From assembly GCF_040412425.1 (NCBI RefSeq), contig NC_089784.1:38935570-38999569 (forward strand): 64,000 nt of DNA. The letters run 5' to 3'. A model generated the notes under the pieces. The model made no database searches and had not been told where the DNA came from. It was given only the letters and a program-made list of their open reading frames with translations. Source of the stretch: Macrobrachium rosenbergii. Its lineage: Eukaryota; Arthropoda; Malacostraca; Decapoda; Palaemonidae. Numbering within the stretch: position 1 is the first letter of the stretch; each line of letters starts with the position of its first letter. Below, piece after piece: positions 49,099 to 60,989 of this stretch. The translations under genes and the position numbers were made by a program.

Positions 49099-50154
49099 AT
49101 ATATAAATAAGACAAAATCCACAAAGGAAAGAGAAACATGAGTGCTGCGAGGCCTTTCGACTGGCGTCCTTTTCTTAGCAGACTGAAGATATAAATATAA
49201 GTTTACAAAGAAAGCTCATATAAATGACAGTTGGGGATTAAAAAGGAAAAAATGTGTACCTGGAATCCAACACAATTGAAGAATTAGTAGAACTGTCAAA
49301 GCAGGGTTAAATATTTAAGAGGTTTTACAAAGGATTAGGATCAACCGTTCAGAAGCAGGGACAGTACAATTAAAAGATTATGCAAGGAGGTGACTGACCA
49401 CCAAAAACATAAAATCATTGTTTTTTCTTATAACAACACACTAAAAGGAATGGTAATAAAAAATGGCCCTAAAGAAAACAACGACATAATATATAAAATT
49501 CCATGTTTGGACTGCCCTCTTTTTATATTGGCCAATCTAGCAAAGATTTAGCAACAAGTATTCAGTCAAAACTGGACAAACATCCAAAGCCATTTTGGAG
49601 TCCGCTATTATACAGCTTACTTCCAGCTGTAATTTTAACCTTAGCCCTGGCATGTATTATTTGGACCCCTGTATTGGAAAAATGTTCAGGAATGACCTAA
49701 AAGATGTAAAAGATAAAATCACTGACTTAATTACAAATTAGTGACCAATAACCTATTTTCTATGTATTTTTATGTTTAATATAATCTTTTAATTGTAAAA
49801 ATGTTCATCTTGCAAAAATTGTTATTGTAAAAAAAAAAAAAATTATTTTGTTGTACTAACATTTTTTGGTGGTCAGTCACCTCCTTGTATAATCTTTTAA
49901 TTGTACTGTCCCTGTTTCTGAACGGTTGATCCTAATCCTTTGTAAAACCTCTTAAATATTTTATCCTGTTTTGGCAGTTCTACTAATTCTTCAATTGTGT
50001 TGGATTCCAGGTATATTTTTTCCTTTGTAATCCCCATGTCATTTATATGAGCTTTCTTTGTAAACTTACTTTTATAAAGGACGTTGGTGTCGAAAGGCCT
50101 CGCAGCAATCCAGTGTTTCTCTTTCCTTCGTGGATTTTGTCCTATTTATATATC
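49099..50154 (+). mobile_element. Penelope-like fragment bounded by ~300-bp inverted repeats
   Basis: Arms 49099-49411 and 49860-50154 are long, high-identity reverse complements (ATAAATAAGACAAAATCCAC...GGTGACTGACCACCAAAAA). Between them, at 49420-49740, is a broken GIY-YIG domain. Penelope-like elements are known to carry terminal repeats in direct or inverted orientation, which fits. The left arm on the minus strand (49149-49181) reads CTGCTAAGAAAAGGACGCC followed by AGTCGAAAGG, a hammerhead-like order with a GAC/GTC stem. Confidence 0.75.
49420..49742 (+). pseudogene. GIY-YIG endonuclease fragment (Penelope-like)
   Basis: NDIIYKIPCLDCP reads in one frame. After a one-base shift, FYIGQSSKDLATSI follows, carrying the YIG box. 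Downstream residues do not match the family and the frame ends at a taa near 49698, so the catalytic domain is incomplete. The nuclease would nick target DNA for element insertion. Confidence 0.65.
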
Positions 50155-50215
50155 CATCACATTCCATATCTTGGTGATTCAGTTATACATACATACATAC
50201 ATATACACATATATT

Positions 50216-50221
50216 ATATAT

Positions 50222-50285
<64 letters not shown>

Positions 50286-50335
50286 CATATATATATATAT
50301 ATAAATATAATTTTTTATATATATATTTATATATA
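50216..50335. repeat. (TA)n microsatellite
   Basis: TA array with small interruptions. Confidence 0.95.
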
Positions 50336-50499
50336 TATAATTGTTCCAGAAAGTGTTTGCTTCCATTTCCCAGGGAATTATGCCCTTTTCCACCTCTGTT
50401 ACTGTCCACCCCAACTAACTGACTATTAGGTATTTCATCGGCTACTTAGGCCTATAGGTTTATGGAGGCGTTATTAGTATTGAACAAAGCAAACTACCG

Positions 50500-50790
50500 T
50501 CTCGCCTTCACTCGGGATATAGGACGATCTGTATTGCTGTATGGACATGAAGCAGGATAGAGTTAGAAATGGTACCATAAGGAAAATTACATAAGTTTCG
50601 TATTTAAATGAGATAATGATTAAAGTGAGATGGCGATGGCTTGTACATATCCTTTGCATAACCACTGGATTGTTGGGAGACCCAGACCTGATTAGATGAA
50701 AAGTGGGTGGTGATGTGTGAAAGATTATGCACAGGAACACGAGTCGCGGAATTTTGTAGAGGATGTTTGCGTCATGGGGGGGTTAGAATT
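50500..50790 (+). pseudogene. LINE 3' end fragment, plus-strand copy
   Basis: Sequence-level homologue of the minus-strand copy at 50950-51250: GATAGAGTTAGAAATGGTAC, TTTGCATAACCA, GGGAGACCCAGACCTGAT, GAGTCGCG. It lacks about 45 bp present in the other copy near 50668. Confidence 0.7.
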
Positions 50791-50808
50791 ATTTATATAA
50801 TAATCATT

Positions 50809-50810
<2 letters not shown>

Positions 50811-50900
<90 letters not shown>

Positions 50901-50935
50901 CATATACATACATATATATACAGATAATAGACAGA
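50811..50935. repeat. (CT)n(TA)n microsatellite
   Basis: About 34 CT units followed by TA, in the centre of the LINE inverted repeat. Confidence 0.95.
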
Positions 50936-51420
50936 TATATAATCACATTTATTCCAACCCCGAGTGACGAAACAGACTCTATGAAGTTTCGCGACTCATG
51001 TCTTTCCTGTGAATTATCTTTCACACAAAGCCACTCACTTCTCATCTGATCAGGTCTGGGTCTCCCAACCCTACTGGTGCCCACATGAGCCCAGCTGACA
51101 CCATTGCTTACTATTTTCCCACTGGTTATGCAAAGGACATGTCCAAGCCATCTCCATCTTGCTGTAATCATCATTTCATACAGCTGTGGAACTTCTGTAA
51201 TTTTCCTTATGGTATCATTTCTAACTCTATCCTCCATCAAATTCCTGATATCCTTTTAAAAATTTTATTCTCATTTCGACAGAATATTTTAGATGTAGTT
51301 TCACTGTCATACCGTGATTCCTGCTCAGTAACAATACAGATCATCGTAGACTTATATGCAATTTCAACCCTTTTGATTCTCTTATGTTAGTCAGCCTGCT
51401 CATTATTTGATTTCCCCTTT
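50936..51420 (-). pseudogene. LINE (endonuclease-RT) C-terminal fragment, minus-strand copy
   Basis: The open minus-strand frame to 51240 reads MEDRVRNDTIRKITEVPQL, then WRWLGHVLCITS and VGRPRPDQMRSEWL. This is the RWLGHV...GRPR.RW signature at the C-terminus of many non-LTR retrotransposon polyproteins. Upstream (51240-51420) the related region SVLLLSRNHGMTVK persists in shifted frames. RT catalytic motifs are not included. It pairs tail to tail with the copy at 50500-50790. Confidence 0.75.
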
Positions 51421-53190
51421 TCAGTCTTTCACTAATTCCAGCTCAAAAGAACCTATATCGGATATCACTGCACCTAAATGTCATTAAGTTTCTCTACATT
51501 TAATGTTATTTCTTCCACTTATGCATGCTCTGTCCTTATTACACCTGCTTAGTATTATATGATGCACCCTTTTAAGCTAGCTCTGTAAGTCTTGTGGCGA
51601 TTTGCTATTTAAAACTGCATGAACTGCACATTCTAAGTTTTTAATCACAATCTTGAAAGCACCATCTTTAATATTTGCTATTAGATATCACTGAGAGCAT
51701 GGGGTACTTTCACTTGTGCAGAATTTTTCATAGTAAATAGGTATTATTATACAACCTCACAGAGGGTACTTTAACTGAGAGCGTCAGCAGTTCCATATGT
51801 CAGAATGATCATACAAATACAAACTAAATTCTTATTTTATTCAATGTTTTAACACTTATCTCACTAATATTAGTAAATGAATCAATGCTGCGTAAGTAAA
51901 GCTAAAAAAAGGTATAATGTAACATTTTATGGTTGTTCTTAAGGGTATGCAATAATATTCTCGAAGACGAAAAAAAAATCTGATACTCATTACTGACCAC
52001 AGAGAAGGAAATATTAAAATTCTTCTATAGGATATGAACTTTGACATTGAATAGCAGCAATTTGGACTCTACCATCTTGTTTTCAACATGCAGTGAAAAG
52101 TGCAGTACAGTCAAGATTTAGTTATGATTAAAGTATACTGTGTTATCCCAAACTGCAATGATATTTCAGTGAAGTTCAAATGCTAATTGGTAGTGAAATA
52201 AGTTACAATTTATGTGAAACATTATTCAGGAAGTTTAACTTATGGTGAAATTACTGAATGAAGCTATTTTATATCAATCATATTCCAGAGGTTAATGATC
52301 ACTTCACCACAGTCTTCTTGACTCCCAGAGCAGAACGCGTCGTTACTTAGCTCTAGATGATTTTAGATTACTGCTAACAGAGTTTTTTCAGGATTAACAT
52401 TACACCTTACATTTGTAGCAGAATTCTTGTTGACCACTATCTATTTAAGGGCTGTCAGTGCAATTTCCAACGGAATTAATGAGCAAGGACTGTCTATGCA
52501 GTTATGAGATGGCATTCTGCACCTCCCAACTGAATGTGGATGCCACTATTGCATTTTTGACTTGGCTCCTCTTTCTTTCCGGATAGGGGTCATGCCATCA
52601 GATCTGTTAGTTCACTTCATGAGAACTGTTGTTCCAGGAATTATTCTTTGGAGGCCTGTAGGTGGGCTCAACTACTGCTGATAGGTTACTGGGCAGTCAG
52701 GGTAAAAGGAGAACCCTGACTGACCCTAGAGGGTAGTGCTTAATAAGATGGCTGCTCCCACATATGACAATTGCAGATGCAAGGGGTCATCCAACTATAT
52801 GTTTTGTTGTTCAACTGCATCCTTCAGATATGGCATCATAGGAGAGCATGTTTGGTGAGCAATGAATTATGGCTAATCCAAGGAATTAGATAGAGAAGGA
52901 AGGGCATTAGTAATTACTTTCAACACCAGCAGTTCCTCAAGGAAAAATAACAAGTAATCAATGCAGTTAATAAGATGTTAAACTTAAGGGTCAACATGAA
53001 GATTAATATGCAGGGACAACTGTATTGGTGTGGTCAAAATACTTCGACTTTTGGTTACGTCATAGTTACACAAACAAGGGTGCTAATCTATTTTCCTCTC
53101 TAGAGAGGGTGGCTCCTGGAAGGGTAGAGCTTTTTGATCCTCAGCAAGTCTCTAGGATGAGGTGATAAACCCCATGCCCTTTTCTTGACC
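51421..53190. other. No gene recognised
   Basis: AT-rich, only short frames. The region 52400-53190 may include the decayed 3' end of the minus-strand Penelope relic, but no motif is visible. Confidence 0.45.
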
Positions 53191-54400
53191 TCTGCTAATG
53201 CTGGTACCCTTCAATGATGGGATGATTGCTGAATGGCAAGCTTGATCCTGTCATCATCAAGTTTCCAGGTAGTTTCTTTGTTGTACTATCAGTCCATCGT
53301 AGTTCTGATTGCTTTGTTAACACACTTATTTGAGTACCAAAAGTTAGTAAGGAGTTGGGATACTTGTTCAAGTTCTGCATTTGTTGGAGGGCAGCGGAGC
53401 AATGTGAGAGTACCCTCTTTACAGAGATCGTGATTATGGACTTCTCGTATTGCACGGGGTACTCACTTTCACCATTTAGGCAAGGCCTATGGTTGGTGGA
53501 CTTTGTATAAAAGGTAGCTGTGAAGTTGTGTGGCCACACGGAAAAAAAGAATGTCAAGGCCCTCTGAATGCTAAAGGGAGAGAAGACAACTCTTTGGATG
53601 TCCTTTGTGGGGTCTTAGTGTTCTCTCTTGTTAGACCATGATTAAAGTATCAATGCCATACTGGTAATAATTTGGTGGGGCCTGCTTCTGACCTAAGACC
53701 TTCTACTCTACAACACTCAAGTAGAAGTTGACAAGGAAAACCCAGCTAGGGCTTTCCATCTCCATGCATTCTACCTGGGTGTACAGCTGGCCATGTTGGG
53801 GAAAGTAGGTGATGCGCTGTGTTCTGAAGATGGTGGTGTTCAAAATGGAGCCATTATGGTATATGCAATACAAGATCACCATGATGTGTAGGAAGAGATT
53901 CAGTTTCTAATGCTGTGAAGCTCCCATTGTGAGGGGCAAGTGATAAGAAGATCCTATAAATTGTTTGTCCAGGGTGTACTTCAGAACTGCACCTGCTAGT
54001 TCTTGGGAGTAGGGTATAACCACGATTGGGTCTTTCTGATACAGTAACCATATCCTGTCTGAAACTCTCCATGGGATGTGGTTGGCAACCTCTGATGTAT
54101 TAACACCATCAGTGTTCGGGGGTTTGCCCCTCCTTGGATGTTGTCAATGGGATTACTGGTAATCAGGGATAATGTTAAGTTTGATTTTAAGGCACCTTGC
54201 CACATACTGGAGCATTGCTGATATGATGGAACTCTGATAGGAGTCACTCAACTTGACCATGTCTGTAGACTCGAAAGTTTGCATGCAGTCAAGGAATGAT
54301 TCTATCTCGAGTTGCTTCCTCATAGGCTTAAACACCTTATCTGGAGGAGGGACACTTCATCAGCATTGGTTGGTAGTATGTGTTGGCTGGTATATGCACA
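53191..54400 (-). pseudogene. Penelope-like reverse transcriptase relic
   Basis: Read on the minus strand, blocks appear in RT order across shifted frames. About 54335-54000 is an N-terminal region (FKPMRKQLEIESFLDCMQT). About 53770-53820 reads FPQHGQLYTQVECMEMESP, the region of the Y.Q..G..MG.PL box. Around 53660 QYGIDTLIMV replaces the expected Y.DD catalytic box. Then 53557-53195 gives TATFYTKSTNHRPCLNGESE and KRVLSHCSAALQQ, as after the palm in Penelope-like RTs. Heavily decayed; the assignment rests on motif order. Confidence 0.6.
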
Positions 54401-55970
54401 GTCTACCGTTATTGAGTCTGTAGGCTTACCAAGAAAGGTCAGCTGTCTTTTCTAGTCATTTTCTTCCTGAAGTTGTAGCAGGAAGTCTTCTATTGTAGGG
54501 AAGCTCCCAGGGTTAATGGTATTCTTCTATTCCTGTTGGAGTTGGTATAGTTGACTGAGTACTTCTGACTGGCACTGAGTTGCCACAGTACAGTACAAGC
54601 ATCGTGCTGGAGGCTCTAATTAATACCATAGTCGTGGTCAGCTAAAAGGTCAGGGAGACCATCTTTTAAACAAACCCTGTTAAATACAACTGCTGTATCA
54701 GCAAAATTAATTTTGTGCAGGGTAATTTGTTTTTACTGTATAATATGCATCTCTTCACAACGAAGTGGGTGAAGTAGGTTTCCAAGGAATATTTACAGAC
54801 TATATTCTTCAAGCATAGAGACCAAAAACTGCACAAACCACCATACAGTTACTGGAAGGACAAAACCAACATTGACAGATAATCAGAGAGAACATATTTA
54901 CAAGTATATTACCGTCACTAAGACTGCCTGTAGTGCGAAACCCATCATCTGCTATAAGAACAATGATAATGAAAACCTTCTTGGTGGAATAACCCAACTC
55001 TCCCAACTGATATTGTCATCTACAAATTAATACTACTCTAAAGTGAGATGCATCCTGTGGTGTAACATGAAGATGAGGTCTATTAGAATTTGTAATGCTT
55101 CTCATACCACCTACGTAAGGGAGCGATACATAAACATTACTGACATTCCCACTATGGCACCCTGCCAAGACGAAAACTAAGTGCCAGAGAATTGATTGAC
55201 TCGGCACCCAACAAACATCTTATACATCGTGCAACAGCACCATTCGCTTAGTATTACTCAGGAACACCTTATACTCAGTGTGACCTGATGTAGCAGTTAT
55301 GCTTACATTTTTTTTTCTTAACAAAAATAATAAAATTAATAATAATATTGATAATAATAATAATGATAATACTAGTCATATTTTACCACACCTTTAATTT
55401 TAAGCTCAGCACACTCAACAGTATATGCATTTTAAGTAAACTAGTGCGACATACTAAGAAGCGACATTTGTCAATGATTACATTACGTATTTATTCACTA
55501 TTATTATAGAACCATGATTTAATCCTCTGGCATTAACTGATGGAAACATCGAGAACATATTTTACAACTGCGATGTCTGTGAATCTGGCAAGGCCAGATC
55601 TCTAGAGCAAAATTCGGAAAGTGACGTTGTGGTGAATATTTATGTATGATGTATAATAGCGAATGTATGTTTTTTCATTTACATCCGGGTCTCTGTTGAT
55701 GTGCGTCGGTGCTGCATCAAAATACTGTCAGTTTCAGTATATCTGCACAAATGTTCAGTTTACTGGTTAAAGGGATCTTGAGAAAAACGGAAATTTATAT
55801 AAATTTTTTTGTTTAATGGCTTCTATTCTTTGGCCAATGTGTAGGAGCACTTAATGCACTGTTCCAATAATTTTTGGTATATGTACGTAACTAGCTCTCT
55901 CTCTCGTGTTGGTAGGGAACATGTATTAAGCACTTATGTTGAGTATGTTTATCTTTGCTTACGAGTACAT
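54401..55970. other. No gene recognised
   Basis: No supported coding sequence. A short (AAT)n-like tract lies at 55325-55375. Confidence 0.5.
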
Positions 55971-55994
55971 TTTGCAAACTTACACACAAACACA

Positions 55995-56111
<117 letters not shown>

Positions 56112-56134
56112 TTTTATCACACCGTGATTTATAT

Positions 56135-56360
56135 ACAATCATGAAGCTACAAATGTTGTTTAATATCCAATTCACGCCACCTCTCTTGGTGGCTCAGTGG
56201 TTTGACCGTCGACTGGAGTTGTTGGAAAGTACCGTGTCGAGGGGTCGGGACCCGGCGGTACTAATCCATATGTCACTTAAAAAAATTCCCCTTCGGTGAT
56301 AATTCCCCATCGGGGATATTCCCGAGGTAGTGTGAAATGGATATTAAACATTGAGCTTAT
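56135..56360. mobile_element. tRNA-like SINE with inverted tails
   Basis: The head GGTGGCTCAGTGGTTTGACC (A-box region) and a GTCGGGACCCGG segment in the B-box position are followed by CCCCTTCGGTGAT and a tail GTGTGAAATGGATATTAAAC. The left flank has the reverse complement of that tail (TTTAATATCCAATTCACGCC), so two copies face each other between (TA)n tracts. Part of the family recurs inverted at 60385-60440. Confidence 0.65.
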
Positions 56361-56361
56361 G

Positions 56362-56366
<5 letters not shown>

Positions 56367-56434
<68 letters not shown>
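56367..56434. repeat. (TA)n microsatellite
   Basis: Directly left of the Penelope GIY-YIG fragment. Confidence 0.95.
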
Positions 56435-56439
<5 letters not shown>

Positions 56440-57175
56440 CTCTTTCCCTAATTCAGAAAATGTTTCCTGCTTTACATGGTAAATTAATACCAAAGAATCC
56501 TCTAACCACTGGTTCATTTTTTACAGTCAAGGATCGTCTCAGCTCCCCCTCTTCACATCCAATATTGTATATAAATACACTCGTCCGCGATGTAATCACG
56601 GAACATACGTGGGATGTACGAGGAGGCTGTTGAGGGTACGAATTGACTCTCATAGAGGTTTAAGCTACCGTACAGGATGCAAGTTACCGAATCCAGAGGC
56701 CTCTGACATCAGAAACCACGCTGTACGGTGCAAAACAAATATCAGAGATGAAGATTTTTCAACAGTAGGGCGGGTCTCCAAACATCACGATCTGTCCTAG
56801 AGTCTATTATTATAAAGAGAACTGTTCCCTTGTTAAATACTCAATTGTTGTCAGCTCAGTTATATGATGCCTAGCTTTTCCTTTATGCAAATTTTCTGTA
56901 TTCTTTTAGTATTTTTCTTTCTTTTCGCTTGGTGAGTCTGTGCCTTGGTTCCCTTGACATATATCTTTTGTGGTCTTTGTTTTTATTGTTTTATGTTCAT
57001 TTATATACCTAATTTTAACGCTGCATTGTCGTTTTTTGGTAATTTTAAATATTTTAATTTATTTTTTAAATTTTTCAATACCGTGATTCTATCTGTAGTG
57101 CAAATTATTTTCTTTTTTAGCCTTGAAAATGTGACATGTGTCATGAAACGTCGGCAATAAATTTGTAAGAGTGGA
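56440..57175 (+). pseudogene. Penelope-like GIY-YIG endonuclease fragment and 3' tail
   Basis: From about 56455 the frame gives the linker (PKNPLTTGSFFTVKDRLS). A shift near 56565 leads to IVYKYTRPRCNHGTYVGCTR, with the YVG box and the CPxC-type zinc site reduced to PRC. RLLRVRIDSHRGLSYRTGC and RNHAVRCKTNIRDEDF follow, then a stop at 56798-56800. The catalytic arginine (RVRIDSH) and downstream histidine/cysteine positions are present. The RT half is missing: a (TA)n tract begins 5 bp upstream of the preserved part. The 3' tail contains the motif at 57121-57161. Confidence 0.82.
57121..57161 (+). other. Hammerhead-like motif at Penelope 3' end
   Basis: CTTGAAAATG, then a perfect 12-nt stem TGACATGTGTCA, then TGAAACGTC and AATAAA. 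The order CUGA..A, stem II, GAAAC, GUC matches a hammerhead core with two or three core substitutions. Confidence 0.45.
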
Positions 57176-57230
57176 GGTCTTCGTTTCCTTTGTTCCTTGA
57201 GGATGTGTATATTTTGGCCGTGGCTTCTCC

Positions 57231-57234
<4 letters not shown>

Positions 57235-57308
<74 letters not shown>
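57235..57308. repeat. (TA)n microsatellite
   Basis: Pure TA tract. Confidence 0.95.
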
Positions 57309-57311
<3 letters not shown>

Positions 57312-58110
57312 TGCATGTGTGTGTATGAAATACAAGCGCCACAGTAATATTGAGAGAATTAATGCAATGTACGAAATTCGATTTCAGTCAACTCCCGCGG
57401 TCTTACAAGCGAGTGCGTGTGCCAACTTGAAAGACTTCAGTTGCCTGTACAGGAATTTAATCAAATCATGTGTTTGATTTTTGAATGCGTCAATTTCGTT
57501 CGGTATTTCTCCTTCCTCAGATGCAGTGATCGTCATAAGCCGACTCTTTATGTGGATAGTTTTTTTTCACTGCTGACGAGTTGCTCGATGTGAAAACGGA
57601 ATAAGAGAAGCGAAAGAAAAACTTGGCACAAGAGTTATTAAAATTCCTAATCTTGTCTTGGTATTCGTATCTCTTGCAGATTTCGTTACACGGAACTGTG
57701 GCAGGCAAAACATTTTTATACTTTTACTGGGATAACACCCGGCAATCTGAGGGTATTTTGGCCTTTGCAATGGAAGGGGGCGTGAAAGCTCCAAAAATAT
57801 TTTAAATTTCAAGCAACTGCAAAGATAAAACATTAGGTTCAAAAATAATTTCAAAAGAAAATACTTTTTCGCGTTCTAGCAATCAAGTGTCTTTGTTTGA
57901 AATGCATTATTTAGCAAAATGCCATTAAGACTATTGCATTATTAGATGTACTGTTCGTATTGGGTGAGTCTTTGTCTCATTCTCACCTCAGTAAATACAG
58001 GATTGCTATGAATGTTGTGGCCATTCACACTATGCTGACATGGAAGACACCTTTGCACGAGGAAGCCTTTGTTTAGAACAGCTTTGGGCCATTTTTATCT
58101 ACAGCTTCAC

Positions 58111-58111
<1 letters not shown>
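57309..58111. other. No gene recognised
   Basis: Only short frames without family resemblance. Confidence 0.5.
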
Positions 58112-58181
<70 letters not shown>

Positions 58182-58184
58182 ATA
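58112..58184. repeat. (TA)n microsatellite
   Basis: Pure TA tract. Confidence 0.95.
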
Positions 58185-58289
58185 TAACTTTATCACATAC
58201 ACAATTGTTCTGTGTATTAGTGATCATATATATATATATATATATAATATATTTAACATCACATACATTGTTCAAATTAAAGGATTTAT

Positions 58290-58343
58290 GGATGGTATCT
58301 AATGGAGTTTTTATTCAGAAAAAAACTCCATTAGATACCATCC
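58290..58343. repeat. Perfect 23-bp-arm hairpin
   Basis: GGATGGTATCTAATGGAGTT.. (58290-58312) pairs exactly with 58321-58343 around an 8-nt loop. The surrounding segment (58185-58370) is related to 43291-43400 and lies between (TA)n arrays. Confidence 0.92.
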
Positions 58344-58365
58344 AGTTTGAATGAGGTCCTTTTAG

Positions 58366-58467
<102 letters not shown>

Positions 58468-58550
58468 TACGTATGTATTGCATCAAATTACTGAAGAACG
58501 TGTGCTGTTTGTAAATATATCCTGCTAGCAGAAGGGTAAAAGGAAATGAT

Positions 58551-58590
58551 GCGAACTGAGCGCTTTCAAGTATTTCTGCATCTCATCAGG
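58551..58590 (-). other. Hammerhead-like motif
   Basis: The minus strand reads CCTGATGAGATGCAG, then TACTTGAAAGCGCTCAG. The CUGAUGAG box is exact and GAAA is in place; the stem between them is imperfect. It shares GAAAGCGCT with 1932-1975. Confidence 0.45.
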
Positions 58591-58654
58591 GTTCAGGCAC
58601 AAGCGCTACTGAAGTTGAAAAAACACACAAAAGTGTTTATAAATATACAATATA

Positions 58655-58656
<2 letters not shown>

Positions 58657-58728
<72 letters not shown>

Positions 58729-58790
58729 ATGTATATATATATGTCATATATTTTTTATATATATTAATATATACATATATATGTCTATGC
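58657..58790. repeat. (TA)n microsatellite, degenerate right end
   Basis: TA array breaking into tatgt/taata units. Confidence 0.9.
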
Positions 58791-59203
58791 ATTAAAACAC
58801 AGAAAAATGTAAACATCCCAATGCTTTTAGTATAGTACGTGAATGTATATTTAAAAACACTGAAAAAGAAGCATATATTTAATTCTGTCAGGTAAAAGAA
58901 CGCGTGAAACGTAAGCAGTATATCGGCTGGAATGTGGCTCGCCAGCAGGCATGATTACCTCGAATGTTCCTGAGCTGATACGTTTGAATACTGACAGTTT
59001 CTGAAACTCATCAAAATATTTTTCCTTTTGAGTATTTCCAAAGGACATTAAAAAAAAGTTCCCTAGATGTTAAACATTCATAACTGGTCTAACACATTAC
59101 GACTTATTAACTGTTGTGTTCCTCTTAGAAATGTAGATAATAAAAAATTGTACAGTACTATCAAGGGAAAATATTTTTGGCTGTGACTAGCTCTTATTTA
59201 ATG

Positions 59204-59208
<5 letters not shown>
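58791..59208. other. No gene recognised
   Basis: Short frames only. Confidence 0.5.
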
Positions 59209-59259
<51 letters not shown>

Positions 59260-59286
59260 CATACATACACACATACATATATATAT

Positions 59287-59335
<49 letters not shown>

Positions 59336-59352
59336 TATAATATATATATACT
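59209..59352. repeat. (TA)n, (CATA)n and (CA)n compound microsatellite
   Basis: TA, then cata units, short CA, then TA. Confidence 0.95.
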
Positions 59353-60587
59353 AAACTTTCCGCAGATCGAAGTGCATTAGTGATCGATCATTCGAAATCA
59401 ATAGGAAACAGAACTCGATAATGAACTGAAAACAGAAGAAGAATAAGACAACACAAATACTTGAAGAACAAATATGAGTTCTTAACACCAATCGATCAGC
59501 GGCTTAAACGTTCACTTACACATAAAACGCAGGCATCAAAGACCGCCAAAATATATGAACAGAATATTTATCTTAAAAGCTGCCGGCGTCAAGACGCCAG
59601 TCAACTTTCACTCCGATCAACTACTTGGATCGACTAAATATTTGGATGAACAAGGTGCAGGTAAATGTCCTCCCTTGAGCTTCTAGTAACCCAGCAACCC
59701 TTAAGAGCGCTGGACCAGTTCTTGGAGAATAAGAGATAGTGGTGCAGGTACTACTGTACAAGGGGTTACAAATGTAATACCTTTGAGAAGGTAATTGCAA
59801 GGACTGTCAGCCAACAGAATGAAAGATGGCTGGTCTCAATGTCTTATTTCCCCCAACAAAACCCTGCCCCAAAAGATACGCTTTCCACGGGGTCAAGATC
59901 CAATCATTTTTCTTCCCAAGAAATACAGTGGAAAACTGAAAGAAGGAGAAGAAAATTTGCAGTTCTGATCTACTTCTTAATTACGTAACCGAACAAAGCT
60001 GCTGCTTGGGAGAATGTATCTTTAATTTTCTCTTAAGGCATTCATTCAGTATTTATCACAAAAACATGTTAGGATTGCATGTTTTGAGAAATTCCAGATC
60101 CTTTAGTGATCTAATAAGAGCAGATACATCAGAGTGAAAAACATAATAGAAACAACAAACGAACCCTTGACCTTCTAATGAACATGACTTGTGACCTTTG
60201 AATGATGATATTTAAAAAAATTGCCCTTGAAGCCATTCCTTAATGTGACCTTTCACATATTCCTTAATGAATTTTTATCACATCACCGGCGGCGTAAATA
60301 AGCTAGGTCTTGTGAAGCCAGTTTTATTAGTCATAAATCAGTCAATCAATCACATCACCATAACATTTTGTTGTTGACAGACATCAAGCTACAATGTCGT
60401 TTGATATCCAATTCGCTGTACTTCGGGAATATCACCGAAGGGGAACTAGATTTGCTAAACGGCCGACAGTACGTATCGACAATTTTCACTAGACATCGGT
60501 AACCATTCGGCTGTCAATAAGGATGACTAGTTACAGTAGACAACAATAATTTCCCAAGTCAGTTATTTAAGCTCAATGACCCGGCTC

Positions 60588-60592
<5 letters not shown>
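59353..60592. other. No gene recognised; SINE tail at 60385-60440
   Basis: No supported coding sequence. TTTGATATCCAATTCGC and CTTCGGGAATATCACCG (60397-60445) are the reverse complement of the SINE tail at 56270-56350. Confidence 0.5.

Positions 60593-60648
<56 letters not shown>
60593..60648. repeat. (GA)n microsatellite
   Basis: About 28 GA units. Confidence 0.95.
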
Positions 60649-60653
<5 letters not shown>

Positions 60654-60989
60654 CCCACTAGAGAAATGTTAAATACTAAAATGGATGATATATAAGATAT
60701 TCTATATACTTTTCATAGAAATACAATTATGTTGCGATTAAACTTTTGCACAAATATTTAACTTAGTTATTCTTGATACTGTTGTTAGCCAGCTTGCTAG
60801 AAAGGATTTTTTCGAAAGTTATTCAGTAGTCATTCTTTAGCAAATTAACGTGTTCGGCCATTATCTTCTCTTTTCTTCATCCATTCATTTAACATACATA
60901 TTGAATGGTTTTCCTAATGATAAATCTTTCATAATGTTAAAAGTATATACATCCTCAGTTACTCACATGTAAATGAACATAAATTTACT

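Noticed and set aside
57121..57161. Confident functional ribozyme
   Set aside because: Core substitutions (CTTGAAAA for CUGAUGA) make activity unlikely. It is kept only as a motif-like feature.
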